A DNA stretch of 64,000 nt from an uncultured Anaerolineae bacterium (GTDB taxonomy: Bacteria; Chloroflexota; Anaerolineae; Promineifilales; Promineifilaceae), in assembly GCA_905479495.1 (NCBI GenBank), contig CAJQMR010000002.1, positions 62,001-126,000 on the forward strand, given 5' to 3'. The notes under the pieces were generated by a model, which was not told where the DNA came from, ran no database searches, and saw nothing but the letters and a program-made list of their open reading frames with translations. Positions 1 to 6,930 of this stretch are shown here, one piece after another. Position 1 is the first letter of the stretch; each line of letters starts with the position of its first letter. The translations under genes were made by a program, and so were the position numbers.

Positions 1-416
1 ACCAAAAAAGCGGCGCAGCCCCATGCCGCTCTGTTTCCATTTCTCGCCGTCAACAGAAATGACGCCCGCCTGGTATTTGGGGACAAAGACAATGATGCCG
101 GTGGGAATGAGTAACACGTGGGCAGCGGGGAGGAGGTAATGGTAGATACGGCCGTTGCGCGCTATCTTCTTCAACACATCATCCAATACCTCGTCTGGGC
201 GTGGGTCACGCAAATAGCGGTGCCCCAGATAAATGCCAATCTGTGACAGCATCCAGCCTATAAACAAAGCCACCAACTGATAGAAAAACAGATTTGCCGT
301 ATTGGGCAGGAAAACTAAAAATAAACCAACCAGCAGTACGCCCATTCCCACAAAACTGGTAATCTGGCTGATGCGTTTAAAGCGGGCAATTCGTTGATCG
401 TCTCTTAAAATAACCA
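1..416 (-). CDS. Membrane protein, C-terminus cut off by window edge
   Basis: An open frame starts at ATG 416 and reads through to base 1 without a stop, so about 138 N-terminal residues are visible. Residues about 18-38 and 44-62 form two hydrophobic helices. They are followed by a basic and acidic linker (LRDPRPDEVLDDVLKK) and a segment rich in beta-strand-like residues (HVLLIPTGIIVFVPKY). Two short N-terminal helices before a soluble domain, together with the HVLL-PTGI-V style motif, recall membrane-anchored NERD (nuclease-related) proteins, but the rest of the domain lies outside the window. The gene follows fabF by 22 bases on the same strand, so it may be the last gene of a plsX-fabF unit. 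One ACGGCCGT copy (148-155) is read here as N-G-R. Function unknown. Confidence 0.6.
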
Positions 417-438
417 TATTAAAATATCTTTCACAGTA

Positions 439-1743
439 TCATTTGGAGGCGTTGCCATTCAACGCCTCACCATTTGTATCATATTTTCCTAGAATCAGAC
501 ACGCATTTTGGCCACCTAGCCCAAACGAGTTGGACATAGCCGTTGTTAGCGGTGCAGATCGTGGCCCATTGGTAACGTAATCCAGGTCGCAGTCCGGGTC
601 TGGCGTTTCATAATTCCAGGTAGGTGGAATGATGCCCTGGTTCAAAGCCAGGGCACAAAAGATGGCTTCAATGGCCCCTGCACCCCCCATTGCATGTCCC
701 AACACCGATTTGCTGCTGCTGATGGGCAGCTCATAGGCACGCTCGCCAAACAAAGATTTCACGGCAAAGGTTTCCGCCGAATCATTGACGGGCGTAGAGG
801 TGCCGTGCGCGTTGATGTAGCTGATATCATCGGGCTGCAAACAGGCGTCTTGTATCGTCCATTGCATGGCACGCACTGCCCCGGCCGCTTGGGGATCTGG
901 TTGGGCCACATGGTAGGCATCGGACGAAATGGCATATCCTTTTAGCTCGGCATAAATATGGGCCTTGCGGGCCAACGCCTGATCCAATCGTTCGATAATC
1001 AAAATCCCGGCACCTTCGCTCAACACAAATCCATCCCGATCCTTATCAAAAGGGCGGCTGGCTTTTTCGGGCGTGTCATTGAAGCCCGTCGAAAGCGCCC
1101 GCATTGCGCCAAAGCCAGCAATAGCGGCTTCGTGAATGAGACCTTCCACCCCGCCGGTAATCATCATATCGGCTCGACCACTGCGAATATATTCCATCGC
1201 CTCGCCAATGGCTTGGGTGCCGGTGGCACAAGCAGCCGTTACCGTGCTAATTGGCCCTAACGCTTTGGCCAGCAAGCTGACGTGGTGACTGGGCATATTG
1301 GGTAAAAAGCCGGTCATGGCAAAGGGGCTGACTCGATTGAAACCCTGGCTGCGCAAGATTTTTAGATTTTCATCAGCCACTTCAAAGCCACCGACGCCTG
1401 TGCCAACCAATGTGCCAACGCGTTCGGCGTTGGGTACAGGTTCGGGCAAGCCCGCATCGGCCAGGGCCATGCGGGCCGCAGCCACCGCCAGCTGAGAGGC
1501 ACGAGACATGCGGCGGGCCTCTTTGAAGTCCATAAATTTTTTGGCAACAAACTCTTTTACTTCCCCCGCCACGCGGCTGGGTAAGCCAGAAGCGTCGAAG
1601 TGGGTAATAGGGCCGATGCCGGAACGGCCGTTTAACAGACTATCCCAGCTCTCTTCGGTGGTGTGACCCAATGGACTCATTACCCCCATGCCCGTAATGA
1701 CAATGCGGGGTCTTCCTTTGGCGTCCAGAAAATGGTTGTTCAT
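439..1743 (-). CDS. fabF: 3-oxoacyl-ACP synthase II (KAS II)
   Basis: Condensing enzyme of type II fatty acid synthesis: it extends acyl-ACP with malonyl-ACP in the cytoplasm. The 434 residues are near the usual 410-430 with a slightly longer N-terminus. The catalytic triad is visible: Cys172 in TAACATGTQ, His313 in NAHGTSTP and His350 in SVLGHAMGGAG. The C-terminal glycine-rich NSFGLGGQN motif is present. The start at ATG 1743 has GCAGG about 7 bases upstream. It lies 89 bases downstream of plsX on the same strand, and both feed acyl chain and phospholipid synthesis. A second, divergent KAS II lies at 33234-34484. The two share the NYETPDPDCDLDYV block, so both are clearly condensing enzymes, but which carries housekeeping elongation cannot be told from sequence. 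Confidence 0.95.
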   Translation of the reverse strand: MNNHFLDAKGRPRIVITGMGVMSPLGHTTEESWDSLLNGRSGIGPITHFDASGLPSRVAGEVKEFVAKKFMDFKEARRMSRASQLAVAAARMALADAGLPEPVPNAERVGTLVGTGVGGFEVADENLKILRSQGFNRVSPFAMTGFLPNMPSHHVSLLAKALGPISTVTAACATGTQAIGEAMEYIRSGRADMMITGGVEGLIHEAAIAGFGAMRALSTGFNDTPEKASRPFDKDRDGFVLSEGAGILIIERLDQALARKAHIYAELKGYAISSDAYHVAQPDPQAAGAVRAMQWTIQDACLQPDDISYINAHGTSTPVNDSAETFAVKSLFGERAYELPISSSKSVLGHAMGGAGAIEAIFCALALNQGIIPPTWNYETPDPDCDLDYVTNGPRSAPLTTAMSNSFGLGGQNACLILGKYDTNGEALNGNASK

Positions 1744-1832
1744 TCATGACCTGCTTGGTTCTTTAAGCAGTGAAAAGTAAAAAGTGATAAGTGAAAAGTA
1801 GCAAACTGATTTACTGATTACTGACTTACCGA
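1744..1832. repeat. Spacer of AAAAGTGATAAGTG and TTACTGATTACTGACTTACCGATTACC repeats
   Basis: The spacer between plsX and fabF is almost entirely low-complexity repeat. It contains GTGAAAAGTAAAAAGTGATAA-like units and then a run of TTACTGATTACTGACTTACCGATTACCG units. Read on the minus strand, plsX ends CGG-TAA and the stop codon is the first TAA of a TAATCGGTAAGTCAGTAATCAG series. The same two repeat types recur after other genes in the window (14909, 26288, 33066, 13630, 13793). Confidence 0.8.
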
Positions 1833-2831
1833 TTACCGTTCACTGGCAATGCCGGATGTAATTGCCTCGACCACCTGGTTTTCTACCATGCGTCGTGCCT
1901 GACCAATGGCTTGTTTAATAGCGTAGGCATTGGAACGGCCGTGGGCAACAATTACAACCCCGTCTACGCCCAACAGTGGCGCACCCCCCACCTCATCCGG
2001 GTCCAAATGACCCCGCACCCGCTTAAATGCTGACCGCGTAAGCAAGCCACCCAAAATGGAGATGGGATTAGCCATCAGCTCGTCTCGAATAAGAGTAGAC
2101 ATGTAGCTGGCCACGGATTCGGCCGTTTTCATAATAAGATTGCCCGTAAAGCCATCTGTCACGCCCACATCGGCGGCCCCATTCATAAATTCTTTGGGTT
2201 CGATATTACCAAGGTAGTTTAAGCCGCTGGACGCCAGCAGGGGAATTGTCTCCTTAATCAGATCGTTTCCCTTGCCCTCTTCTTCGCCGTTAGAAATAAG
2301 CGCTACGCGGGGTTTTTCGATGTTGAGCACGCGCTCCACATACATGCTGCCCATCAGCCCAAATTGCAGCAAATATTCCGGGCGGCAGTCGGCGTTGGCC
2401 CCGTTGTCGATGAGCATAGGACGATATTTCGTGGGGAAGATGACCCCCAAGGCAGGTCGCTTAATGCCTGGAATGCGCCCCAGCCCTGATTGGCGCAGCA
2501 TGGCTACCGCCAAAATGGCCCCGGTGTTACCTGCCGAGACAAAAGCATCGGCCTGGCCATTTTTAACCAGCGATAGCCCCACATGCATCGATGACTCTGG
2601 CTTGTTTTTCACAATCTGGGATGGCTTGTCTTCCATTGTGATGGCGTCACTCGCATGGACAATTTCTAAAGGCAGCCTGGTTGTGTTTTGGTCGGCCAAC
2701 TCTGCCTCGATTTTGGCTTTGTCACCCACCAAAATGATAGTGTCGCCAAATTCGCGGGCCGCCTGCACGGCTCCAGCTACATCTGGTCCAGGATGATCAT
2801 CACTTCCCATGGCATCAACAACAATTTTCAT
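1833..2831 (-). CDS. plsX: Phosphate acyltransferase PlsX
   Basis: PlsX converts acyl-ACP and phosphate to acyl-phosphate, which PlsY uses to acylate glycerol-3-phosphate. It is a peripheral membrane enzyme starting phospholipid synthesis. The 332-residue length is typical. The N-terminus IVVDAMGSDDHPGPDVAGAV and the later SAGNTGAILA, DNGANADC and DGFTGNLIMKT blocks are family hallmarks. The start is ATG 2831. It is transcribed away from arsR, with about 130 bases between them. plsX-fabF here lacks the fabD, fabG and acpP genes that often sit between them in other bacteria. The stop codon is embedded in a GTAATCGGTAAG-type repeat. Confidence 0.96.
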   Translation of the reverse strand: MKIVVDAMGSDDHPGPDVAGAVQAAREFGDTIILVGDKAKIEAELADQNTTRLPLEIVHASDAITMEDKPSQIVKNKPESSMHVGLSLVKNGQADAFVSAGNTGAILAVAMLRQSGLGRIPGIKRPALGVIFPTKYRPMLIDNGANADCRPEYLLQFGLMGSMYVERVLNIEKPRVALISNGEEEGKGNDLIKETIPLLASSGLNYLGNIEPKEFMNGAADVGVTDGFTGNLIMKTAESVASYMSTLIRDELMANPISILGGLLTRSAFKRVRGHLDPDEVGGAPLLGVDGVVIVAHGRSNAYAIKQAIGQARRMVENQVVEAITSGIASER

Positions 2832-2911
2832 CTCTTTCTTCTCGCTTCCTTGAGGTAGATGGCGGATTCTATCGGTGGCAAATGGTTAAGTCAAACCTGG
2901 GAAACGGCCGC

Positions 2912-2967
2912 TTGACAAAATCAGGCCATCGTTTATAATGCCATCATATTGACGATCTTCGATATGA
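2912..2967 (+). promoter_or_regulatory. arsR promoter with ArsR-type dyad operator
   Basis: TTGACA (2912-2917), a 16-base spacer and TATAAT (2934-2939) make a near-perfect housekeeping promoter with a start near 2946. Overlapping the start is the imperfect dyad TCATATTGA (2944-2952) and TCGATATGA (2959-2967), 8 of 9 positions matching, with a 6-base spacer. It covers the presumed transcription start and the ATG at 2964. Position and symmetry suit autorepression by the ArsR protein encoded immediately downstream (inference). Confidence 0.7.
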
Positions 2968-3275
2968 CAAAAATGATGAGCGACCCTATTACCTTTGGCA
3001 AAGCGATTGCCGATGAAACCCGACAAAAGATTATGAACCATCTTTGCTGCACCTGGCTGTGTGTGAGCGATGTGGTTGACTTGCTGGGTGGCATCTCGCA
3101 ACCGACTGTTTCGCATCATTTGTCGATTTTGCGTGAGGCTGGGTTGGTGCACACCCGGCGCGAAGGCAAACAAATTTTTTACTCCTTAAACCAGGGTGCT
3201 GTGGCCCTTTGCTGTGGCACCCTCATGCAAAAATTTGCGCCTGAAGTTAGCCTTGATTCCATTGTTATAAAGTAA
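2964..3275 (+). CDS. arsR: ArsR/SmtB-family metalloregulator
   Basis: A 103-residue winged-helix repressor that should leave DNA on binding As(III) or Sb(III). The HTH is visible as SQPTVSHHLSILREAGLVHTRREGKQIFYSL. The canonical arsenic motif of helix alpha-3, ELCVCDL, appears here as WLCVSDV: the second Cys is Ser, but two extra Cys lie just before it (LCCTWLC, residues 28, 29 and 33). A further Cys pair sits near the C-terminus (ALCCGT). The metal site is therefore rearranged compared with the E. coli protein. A longer frame opens at TTG 2949, but the promoter puts the transcript start at about 2946, so ATG 2964 is preferred; 2973 and 2976 are also possible. arsM follows in an operon. Confidence 0.88.
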   Translation: MTKMMSDPITFGKAIADETRQKIMNHLCCTWLCVSDVVDLLGGISQPTVSHHLSILREAGLVHTRREGKQIFYSLNQGAVALCCGTLMQKFAPEVSLDSIVIK

Positions 3276-3326
3276 GGGGCTTTTTTTTGCGAAAACATAT
3301 AGACAGACATCAATGTGAGGTGAGAA

Positions 3327-4142
3327 ATGACAACAAAAACAACTTCAAATGAGCAGATTCATCTGGCGGTGCAGGAACGGTACGGCCGTATCGCCCAAGA
3401 CTTTCAGTCTGAGTTAACCGTTCTGGGGCAAAATGCCACCTGCTGCGATCCAGATAGTGGCGCAGACTGCTGCGGTAGCGACCTGTACGATGTGGACTTG
3501 AGCCAACTCCCTGCCGACGTCACCGGCCTATCGCTGGGCTGCGGCGATCCCATTGCCATTGCCAGCCTGGAGCCGGGCCAAACCGTGCTGGACTTGGGTT
3601 CCGGCGGCGGCATCGACTGCTTTTTGGCCGCAGAGCGGGTGGGGCCAACCGGTCACGTCATTGGTGTGGACATGACGCCTGCCATGCTGGAAAAAGCCAA
3701 CCGCAATAAAGCAAAGCTAGGCGTGGAGCACGTAGAGTTTCGCCAGGGCCAAATCGAGGCGCTGCCGGTGGATGGCAACAGCGTGGACGTGATTATTTCT
3801 AACTGTGTGATTAACCTGAGCCCGGACAAAACGGCCGTTTTCCAGGAAGCGTTCCGTGTGCTCAAGCCTGGTGGTCGTTTAGCCGTGTCTGACATGGTGA
3901 CGCGCGGCAAATTCGCCGCACAGGAACGAGCTGATATGTCTGCCTGGGCAGGGTGCATCACTGGAGCTGAGGATGTGGCGGAGATGGCAGCCTGGATGCG
4001 GGCTGCCGGGTTTAGCCAGGTTTCCATCCAAAAGAAGGATGAAGTGGATGTGGAATTAGCGGATGTGGCCCCGCATGTGGGTCCGGCACAGATTTTTAGC
4101 GCGCGGATTACGGCCGTTAAGCCACAGGCCACACAGTCATAG
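3327..4142 (+). CDS. arsM: Arsenite S-adenosylmethionine methyltransferase
   Basis: Methylates As(III) with SAM to mono-, di- and trimethyl arsenicals, a detoxification route in the cytoplasm. The 271-residue protein has the SAM motif [13 protein letters not shown] (about residues 87-99). It also has the three conserved arsenic-binding cysteines: Cys72 (SLGCGDP), Cys160 (SNCVINL) and Cys210 (AGC). CC pairs at 39-40 and 48-49 are also typical of bacterial ArsM. GAGGTGAG precedes ATG 3327. It is 51 bases after arsR and 19 bases before a second methyltransferase, consistent with one arsR-controlled operon. The ACGGCCGT palindrome occurs inside the gene three times. Confidence 0.95.
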   Translation: MTTKTTSNEQIHLAVQERYGRIAQDFQSELTVLGQNATCCDPDSGADCCGSDLYDVDLSQLPADVTGLSLGCGDPIAIASLEPGQTVLDLGSGGGIDCFLAAERVGPTGHVIGVDMTPAMLEKANRNKAKLGVEHVEFRQGQIEALPVDGNSVDVIISNCVINLSPDKTAVFQEAFRVLKPGGRLAVSDMVTRGKFAAQERADMSAWAGCITGAEDVAEMAAWMRAAGFSQVSIQKKDEVDVELADVAPHVGPAQIFSARITAVKPQATQS

Positions 4143-4161
4143 TTCGGGAGACTTTGTAATC

Positions 4162-4812
4162 ATGTTAGAAGCGAAATTATCTAAGCAGCAAGTGACTGAT
4201 GTGTATGCTGGCAAAGCGGCCGTTTATGATGTTTGGGGCAAGTTAACCGAATCAAAAGCCCAGCGGCGCTGCATTGAGATGGCCGCGATTCAAGATGGAG
4301 AATCTGTTTTGGAGGTTGCAGTAGGCACGGGGTTGACGTTCCAACAAATCTTGCAAAAGAATCCTTCTGGCCTCAATGAGGGGCTTGATCTGACAGAAGC
4401 GATGCTAGCCGAAGCCAAAGAGAAAGCTGCGCTAACGAAGGCCAGGAACTACCGACTGCGCGTGGGTGATGCATATAAGCTTGATTTTGCAGACACGAGC
4501 TTCGATCTCCTCATTAACAATTACATGTTTGATTTGCTCCCGGAAGAAGATTTTCCACGGGTTATTGGGGAGTTCAAACGTGTGTTAAAACCTGGTGGGC
4601 GGCTGGTCTTGGTGAATATGGCTCGGAACGGCCGTTGGTATAACAAGGTTTGGGATACCGTTTATCGCATCCAACCGGCCTGGATGGGTGGTTGTCGTGG
4701 GGTTTCCATGCTGGAATTTGTGCAAGCGGCCGGATTTCAACAAGTATCACGCGAGTTCATCAGCCAAATGAGTTTCCCCTCTGAGATTATTTATGGTGTG
4801 AAAGCCAGCTGA
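4162..4812 (+). CDS. Class I SAM-dependent methyltransferase, UbiE-like
   Basis: A 216-residue Rossmann methyltransferase. Motif I is SVLEVAVGTGLTF, the acidic end of strand beta-2 is EGLDLTEAML, and the LKPGGRLVLVNM block follows. A frame opens upstream within arsM, but ATG 4162 begins a normal N-terminus (MLEAKLSKQQVTDVYAGKAAVYDVWG) and lies just past the arsM stop, so it is chosen. YAGKAAVYD is the usual substrate-binding N-terminal helix of the UbiE/COQ5 group. Its position as third gene of the arsenic unit suggests a role with arsenicals or thiols, but the substrate cannot be deduced. It has no cysteine trio like ArsM. Confidence 0.85.
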   Translation: MLEAKLSKQQVTDVYAGKAAVYDVWGKLTESKAQRRCIEMAAIQDGESVLEVAVGTGLTFQQILQKNPSGLNEGLDLTEAMLAEAKEKAALTKARNYRLRVGDAYKLDFADTSFDLLINNYMFDLLPEEDFPRVIGEFKRVLKPGGRLVLVNMARNGRWYNKVWDTVYRIQPAWMGGCRGVSMLEFVQAAGFQQVSREFISQMSFPSEIIYGVKAS

Positions 4813-4831
4813 TTAAAACGCGCTATCCAAT

Positions 4832-4872
4832 AAAAAAACGGCCGTGTCGCTGATGTTGGACACGGCCGTTTC
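4832..4872. terminator. Bidirectional terminator built from two ACGGCCGT copies
   Basis: AAAAAACGGCCGTGTC, a short loop (GCTGATGTTG) and GACACGGCCGTTTCT form a strong stem of about 13 bp between the convergent methyltransferase and ssb genes. A-rich and T-rich flanks suit termination from both sides. Both arms contain the over-represented octamer (4838-4845 and 4862-4869). Confidence 0.8.
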
Positions 4873-4900
4873 TAAATTATCAAGTTAAAACGGTTTGATT

Positions 4901-5332
4901 TTAGAACGGAATATCGTCTTCTTCTGCAGCTGGGGCGCTCTGATAGCTGCCGCCGCTATCATCGGAATAGCTGCCATCTTCTTCCCGGCTGCTGAGGAAG
5001 CGCACCGTGTCGGCCGTAATTTCAAAAGAGGCCCCAACCGTGCCATCTTGCCGGGTGTAGGTACGGGGACCGCCAGAAGCGGGGTCTGGGCGCAGACGCC
5101 CTTCCACAAGCACCTTGCTGCCTTTAGACAAATATTGATTGGCTGTTTCGGCCTGTTTGCGCCAGACTGAGACGCGGAACCAGGTTGTTTCATCACGAGG
5201 CTGGCCTGTCGCCCCATCAGTCCAGCGGCGGTTAGAGGCGAGACTAAAGTTGGTTACGGCCGTACCGTCTGGCATATACCGCATTTCTGGGTCACCGCCC
5301 AAATTCCCAACAACAATTATCTTTTGATACAT
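4901..5332 (-). CDS. ssb: Single-stranded DNA-binding protein
   Basis: Binds single-stranded DNA at replication and repair sites. The 143 residues comprise an OB fold (about 1-105, with WFRVSVWRKQAE and SKGSKVLVEGRL), a short Ser/Asp/Gly linker and the acidic tip EEDDIPF, which recruits partner proteins. AAGGAGAG lies about 8 bases before ATG 5332. It is convergent with the arsenic operon and ends at the shared hairpin. It stands alone, without the rpsF and rpsR neighbours common elsewhere. Confidence 0.95.
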   Translation of the reverse strand: MYQKIIVVGNLGGDPEMRYMPDGTAVTNFSLASNRRWTDGATGQPRDETTWFRVSVWRKQAETANQYLSKGSKVLVEGRLRPDPASGGPRTYTRQDGTVGASFEITADTVRFLSSREEDGSYSDDSGGSYQSAPAAEEDDIPF

Positions 5333-5531
5333 GCAACACTCTCCTTAAAATTTCATTTTTGGCACGTAATTACCTAAAATAGAAACGCTTACGAACGATA
5401 AATAATATCACGTTTCAGGCATTTCAAAAACAGACAAATACAAGCCATTGCGCCCATCTAAATACACTTGGAATTGTAGCACAATTGTTCTAAATAATCA
5501 ATCTTTTTTTCGCTTAAAAATGCAAAAACTG

Positions 5532-5560
5532 TTGACGCATAAGGAGGAGTATGCTACTCT
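5532..5560 (+). promoter_or_regulatory. Promoter of the 5562-5750 RNA
   Basis: TTGACG (5532-5537), a 17-base spacer and TACTCT (5555-5560), with the extended -10 dinucleotide TG at 5552-5553. Transcription should begin near 5562-5568, just where the rod-shaped RNA starts. Confidence 0.5.
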
Positions 5561-5561
5561 G

Positions 5562-5750
5562 TTGGCGTCTAATTCAGGAAATCTTATGATGATTGACTAC
5601 ATGGTTGCTCAACGATTACGAAATGAACAGCGGCACTTACTTGGTAGCCGTGTTTGTTGCGTTGCTGGGGCAACCTCATGGGTCGAATGAATTAAGAAAT
5701 CAGATTTCTAAACGTCAGGCCACAGGTGCTTCAGCCCTGTGGCCTTTTTT
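5562..5750 (+). ncRNA. Candidate rod-shaped 6S-like RNA
   Basis: No convincing protein is encoded between ssb and 5840, but a transcript of about 185 nt is defined by the upstream promoter and a terminator. It folds by eye into one long interrupted hairpin. The closing stem is 5563-5568 with 5712-5717, then GGAAATCT (5577-5584) with AGATTTCT (5702-5709). Next comes a large asymmetric bubble (5585-5599 and 5681-5701). The apical arm is CAT-GGTTGC (5600-5608) with GCAACC-TC-ATG (5670-5680), CAACG with CGTTG, and CGGC (5631-5634) with GCCG (5647-5650). Length, central bubble and 3' terminator resemble 6S RNA, which binds housekeeping RNA polymerase. It could instead be an attenuated leader of the methyltransferase at 5840. 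Short frames across it look accidental. Confidence 0.45.
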
Positions 5751-5784
5751 GTTACTCAGCCACAGGAAACCCTGTGGTTTTTTT
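5718..5784 (+). terminator. Two tandem intrinsic terminators
   Basis: First: GGCCACAGG (5718-5726), a 9-base loop, CCTGTGGCC (5736-5744) and TTTTTT. Second: CCACAGG (5760-5766), AAAC, CCTGTGG (5771-5777) and seven Ts. The stems share CCACAGG and CCTGTGG, suggesting duplication. They end the candidate RNA and lie before the GTG 5840 start. Confidence 0.85.
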
Positions 5785-5839
5785 GTTTCACCAACTGCAC
5801 AAACCGGCTCTTTACCCTAACGATTTGTGGAGGAAAAAC

Positions 5840-6634
5840 GTGAAACATAATAAGTTAACAACAAAAAATCATAGCCCGCCTACCAGTTGGGATGATGTGG
5901 CTGCCTGGTATGATGGCTGGATGGGACAGCAAGGTGGAGAGTATCATCGGCAAGTGGCAATTCCAGCCTTGCTGAACCTGCTAGAAGCTGAGGCAGGTGA
6001 GTCAGTGTTGGATATTGGTGCGGGACAGGGCGTCTTGGCCCCTTATTTGCAAGATGCGGGCATGGTGTATGTAGGTGTTGAAGCCAGTCCCAAGCTGGTG
6101 CAGCGGGCTAGAAAGCGGCATCGTCAGGCCCGGTTTGTGCAGGGAGATGCGCGAGCGTTGGCTGGGGTGCAAGGGATTGAGCGGGCTGGGTTTGATACGG
6201 CCGTTTTCCTGCTCAGTATTCAAGACATGGACCCACTCAACACGGTGCTGCAAAATGCAGCCTGGGCGCTTAAGCCGGGTGGCCGCCTGGTGATTCTGAT
6301 GACCCATCCCTGCTTCCGTATTCCCCGGCAAAGCGGCTGGGGCTGGGACGAACAGCGCAAGCTGCGCTTCCGGCGCATCGACCGCTACTTGACGACCCTG
6401 CACGTGCCCCTGCGGCCGAACAGGCACGGCAAAAGACACAGGACCAAAAGCTTTCACCGCCCTTTGCAAGCGTACATCAACGGACTAGCCGAGTGTGGTT
6501 TGCTGGTGGAGCGTGTGCAGGAGATTCCGGTGCAGGATGTGGCCCAGTTGGCCAACGGCCGTCTGAAAGCAGACAAGCGGGCCAGTGCGGAAATACCGTT
6601 ATTCCTTGGCCTTCGCGCCCGGAAAGTTGAATGA
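5840..6634 (+). CDS. Class I SAM-dependent methyltransferase
   Basis: A 264-residue methyltransferase of unknown substrate. The N-terminus has SWDDVAAWYDGWMGQQGGEYH, motif I is VLDIGAGQGVLAP (around residue 60), and LKPGGRLVILMTHPCFRIP (around 155) is typical of the Methyltransf_11/25 group. The frame is open upstream, but GTG 5840 is preceded by GTGGAGGAAAAAC and starts after the tandem terminators, so it is chosen. The C-terminal half is unusually basic (RPNRHGKRHRTKSFHRP), which could suit a nucleic acid or large polar substrate (inference). It ends just before a GC-rich REP-like palindrome. Confidence 0.8.
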   Translation: MKHNKLTTKNHSPPTSWDDVAAWYDGWMGQQGGEYHRQVAIPALLNLLEAEAGESVLDIGAGQGVLAPYLQDAGMVYVGVEASPKLVQRARKRHRQARFVQGDARALAGVQGIERAGFDTAVFLLSIQDMDPLNTVLQNAAWALKPGGRLVILMTHPCFRIPRQSGWGWDEQRKLRFRRIDRYLTTLHVPLRPNRHGKRHRTKSFHRPLQAYINGLAECGLLVERVQEIPVQDVAQLANGRLKADKRASAEIPLFLGLRARKVE

Positions 6635-6930
6635 GGAGAGGCGACCCGCCGGGTCGCCCTTACCAAGATGATTGTCATGAGAATAGAGTTTGTCATTATC
6701 CAAAATTGGAACCTCTTATTGTTAGCCAGCCCGGCAGCAGCGTCGGCGCTTGCCGAATAGCAGAGTGTGCCTGAGCACTCTGCTGCTGTCGGGCAGTTTT
6801 AGGGTGACTCAGGAATTTTCACCGCAGAATGCGCGGAGAACGCTGAGGTTAAGTTTCAAAAAACTCTGCGCCCTCCGCGTTCGCTGCGGTAAATTTCTAA
6901 ACTATATGGATAACAAGATGAGGCAAAAAA
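6635..6930. other. Non-coding stretch upstream of leuS made of three palindromic repeats
   Basis: No gene seen. It holds a REP-like stem GGCGACCC-GCC-GGGTCGCC followed by CTTACC (6640-6664). A nested inverted repeat follows at about 6726-6800 (GCAGAGTG and CACTCTGC inside GCCCGGCAGCAG and CTGCTGTCGGGC arms). At 6822-6890 is an imperfect palindrome of the CGCGGAGGGCGCAGAG type. A T-box leader was considered for leuS, but no complete AGGGTGGNACCGCG motif exists. Confidence 0.6.
6822..6890. repeat. Imperfect palindrome of the CGCGGAGGGCGCAGAG family
   Basis: The ACCGCAG...GCGCGGAG...CGCTGAG arm pairs imperfectly with CTCTGCG...CTCCGCG...CTGCGGT. Bases 6864-6881 in reverse complement read AACGCGGAGGGCGCAGAG. 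A near-identical 17-base string is found inside the leuS coding sequence at 8929-8945. Related wording occurs at 10781-10800. Confidence 0.7.

Noticed and set aside
4063..4161. Longer start for the second methyltransferase
   Set aside because: It lies inside arsM in another frame; ATG 4162 gives a normal methyltransferase N-terminus.
5448..5820. Small proteins in the ssb to methyltransferase gap
   Set aside because: The frames run through two terminators and a structured RNA, have no ribosome site and no sensible composition.
6726..6900. T-box riboswitch upstream of leuS
   Set aside because: AGGGTGAC and CACCGCAG fragments occur, but there is no contiguous AGGGTGGNACCGCG antiterminator and the CACCGCAG part belongs to a dispersed palindrome.
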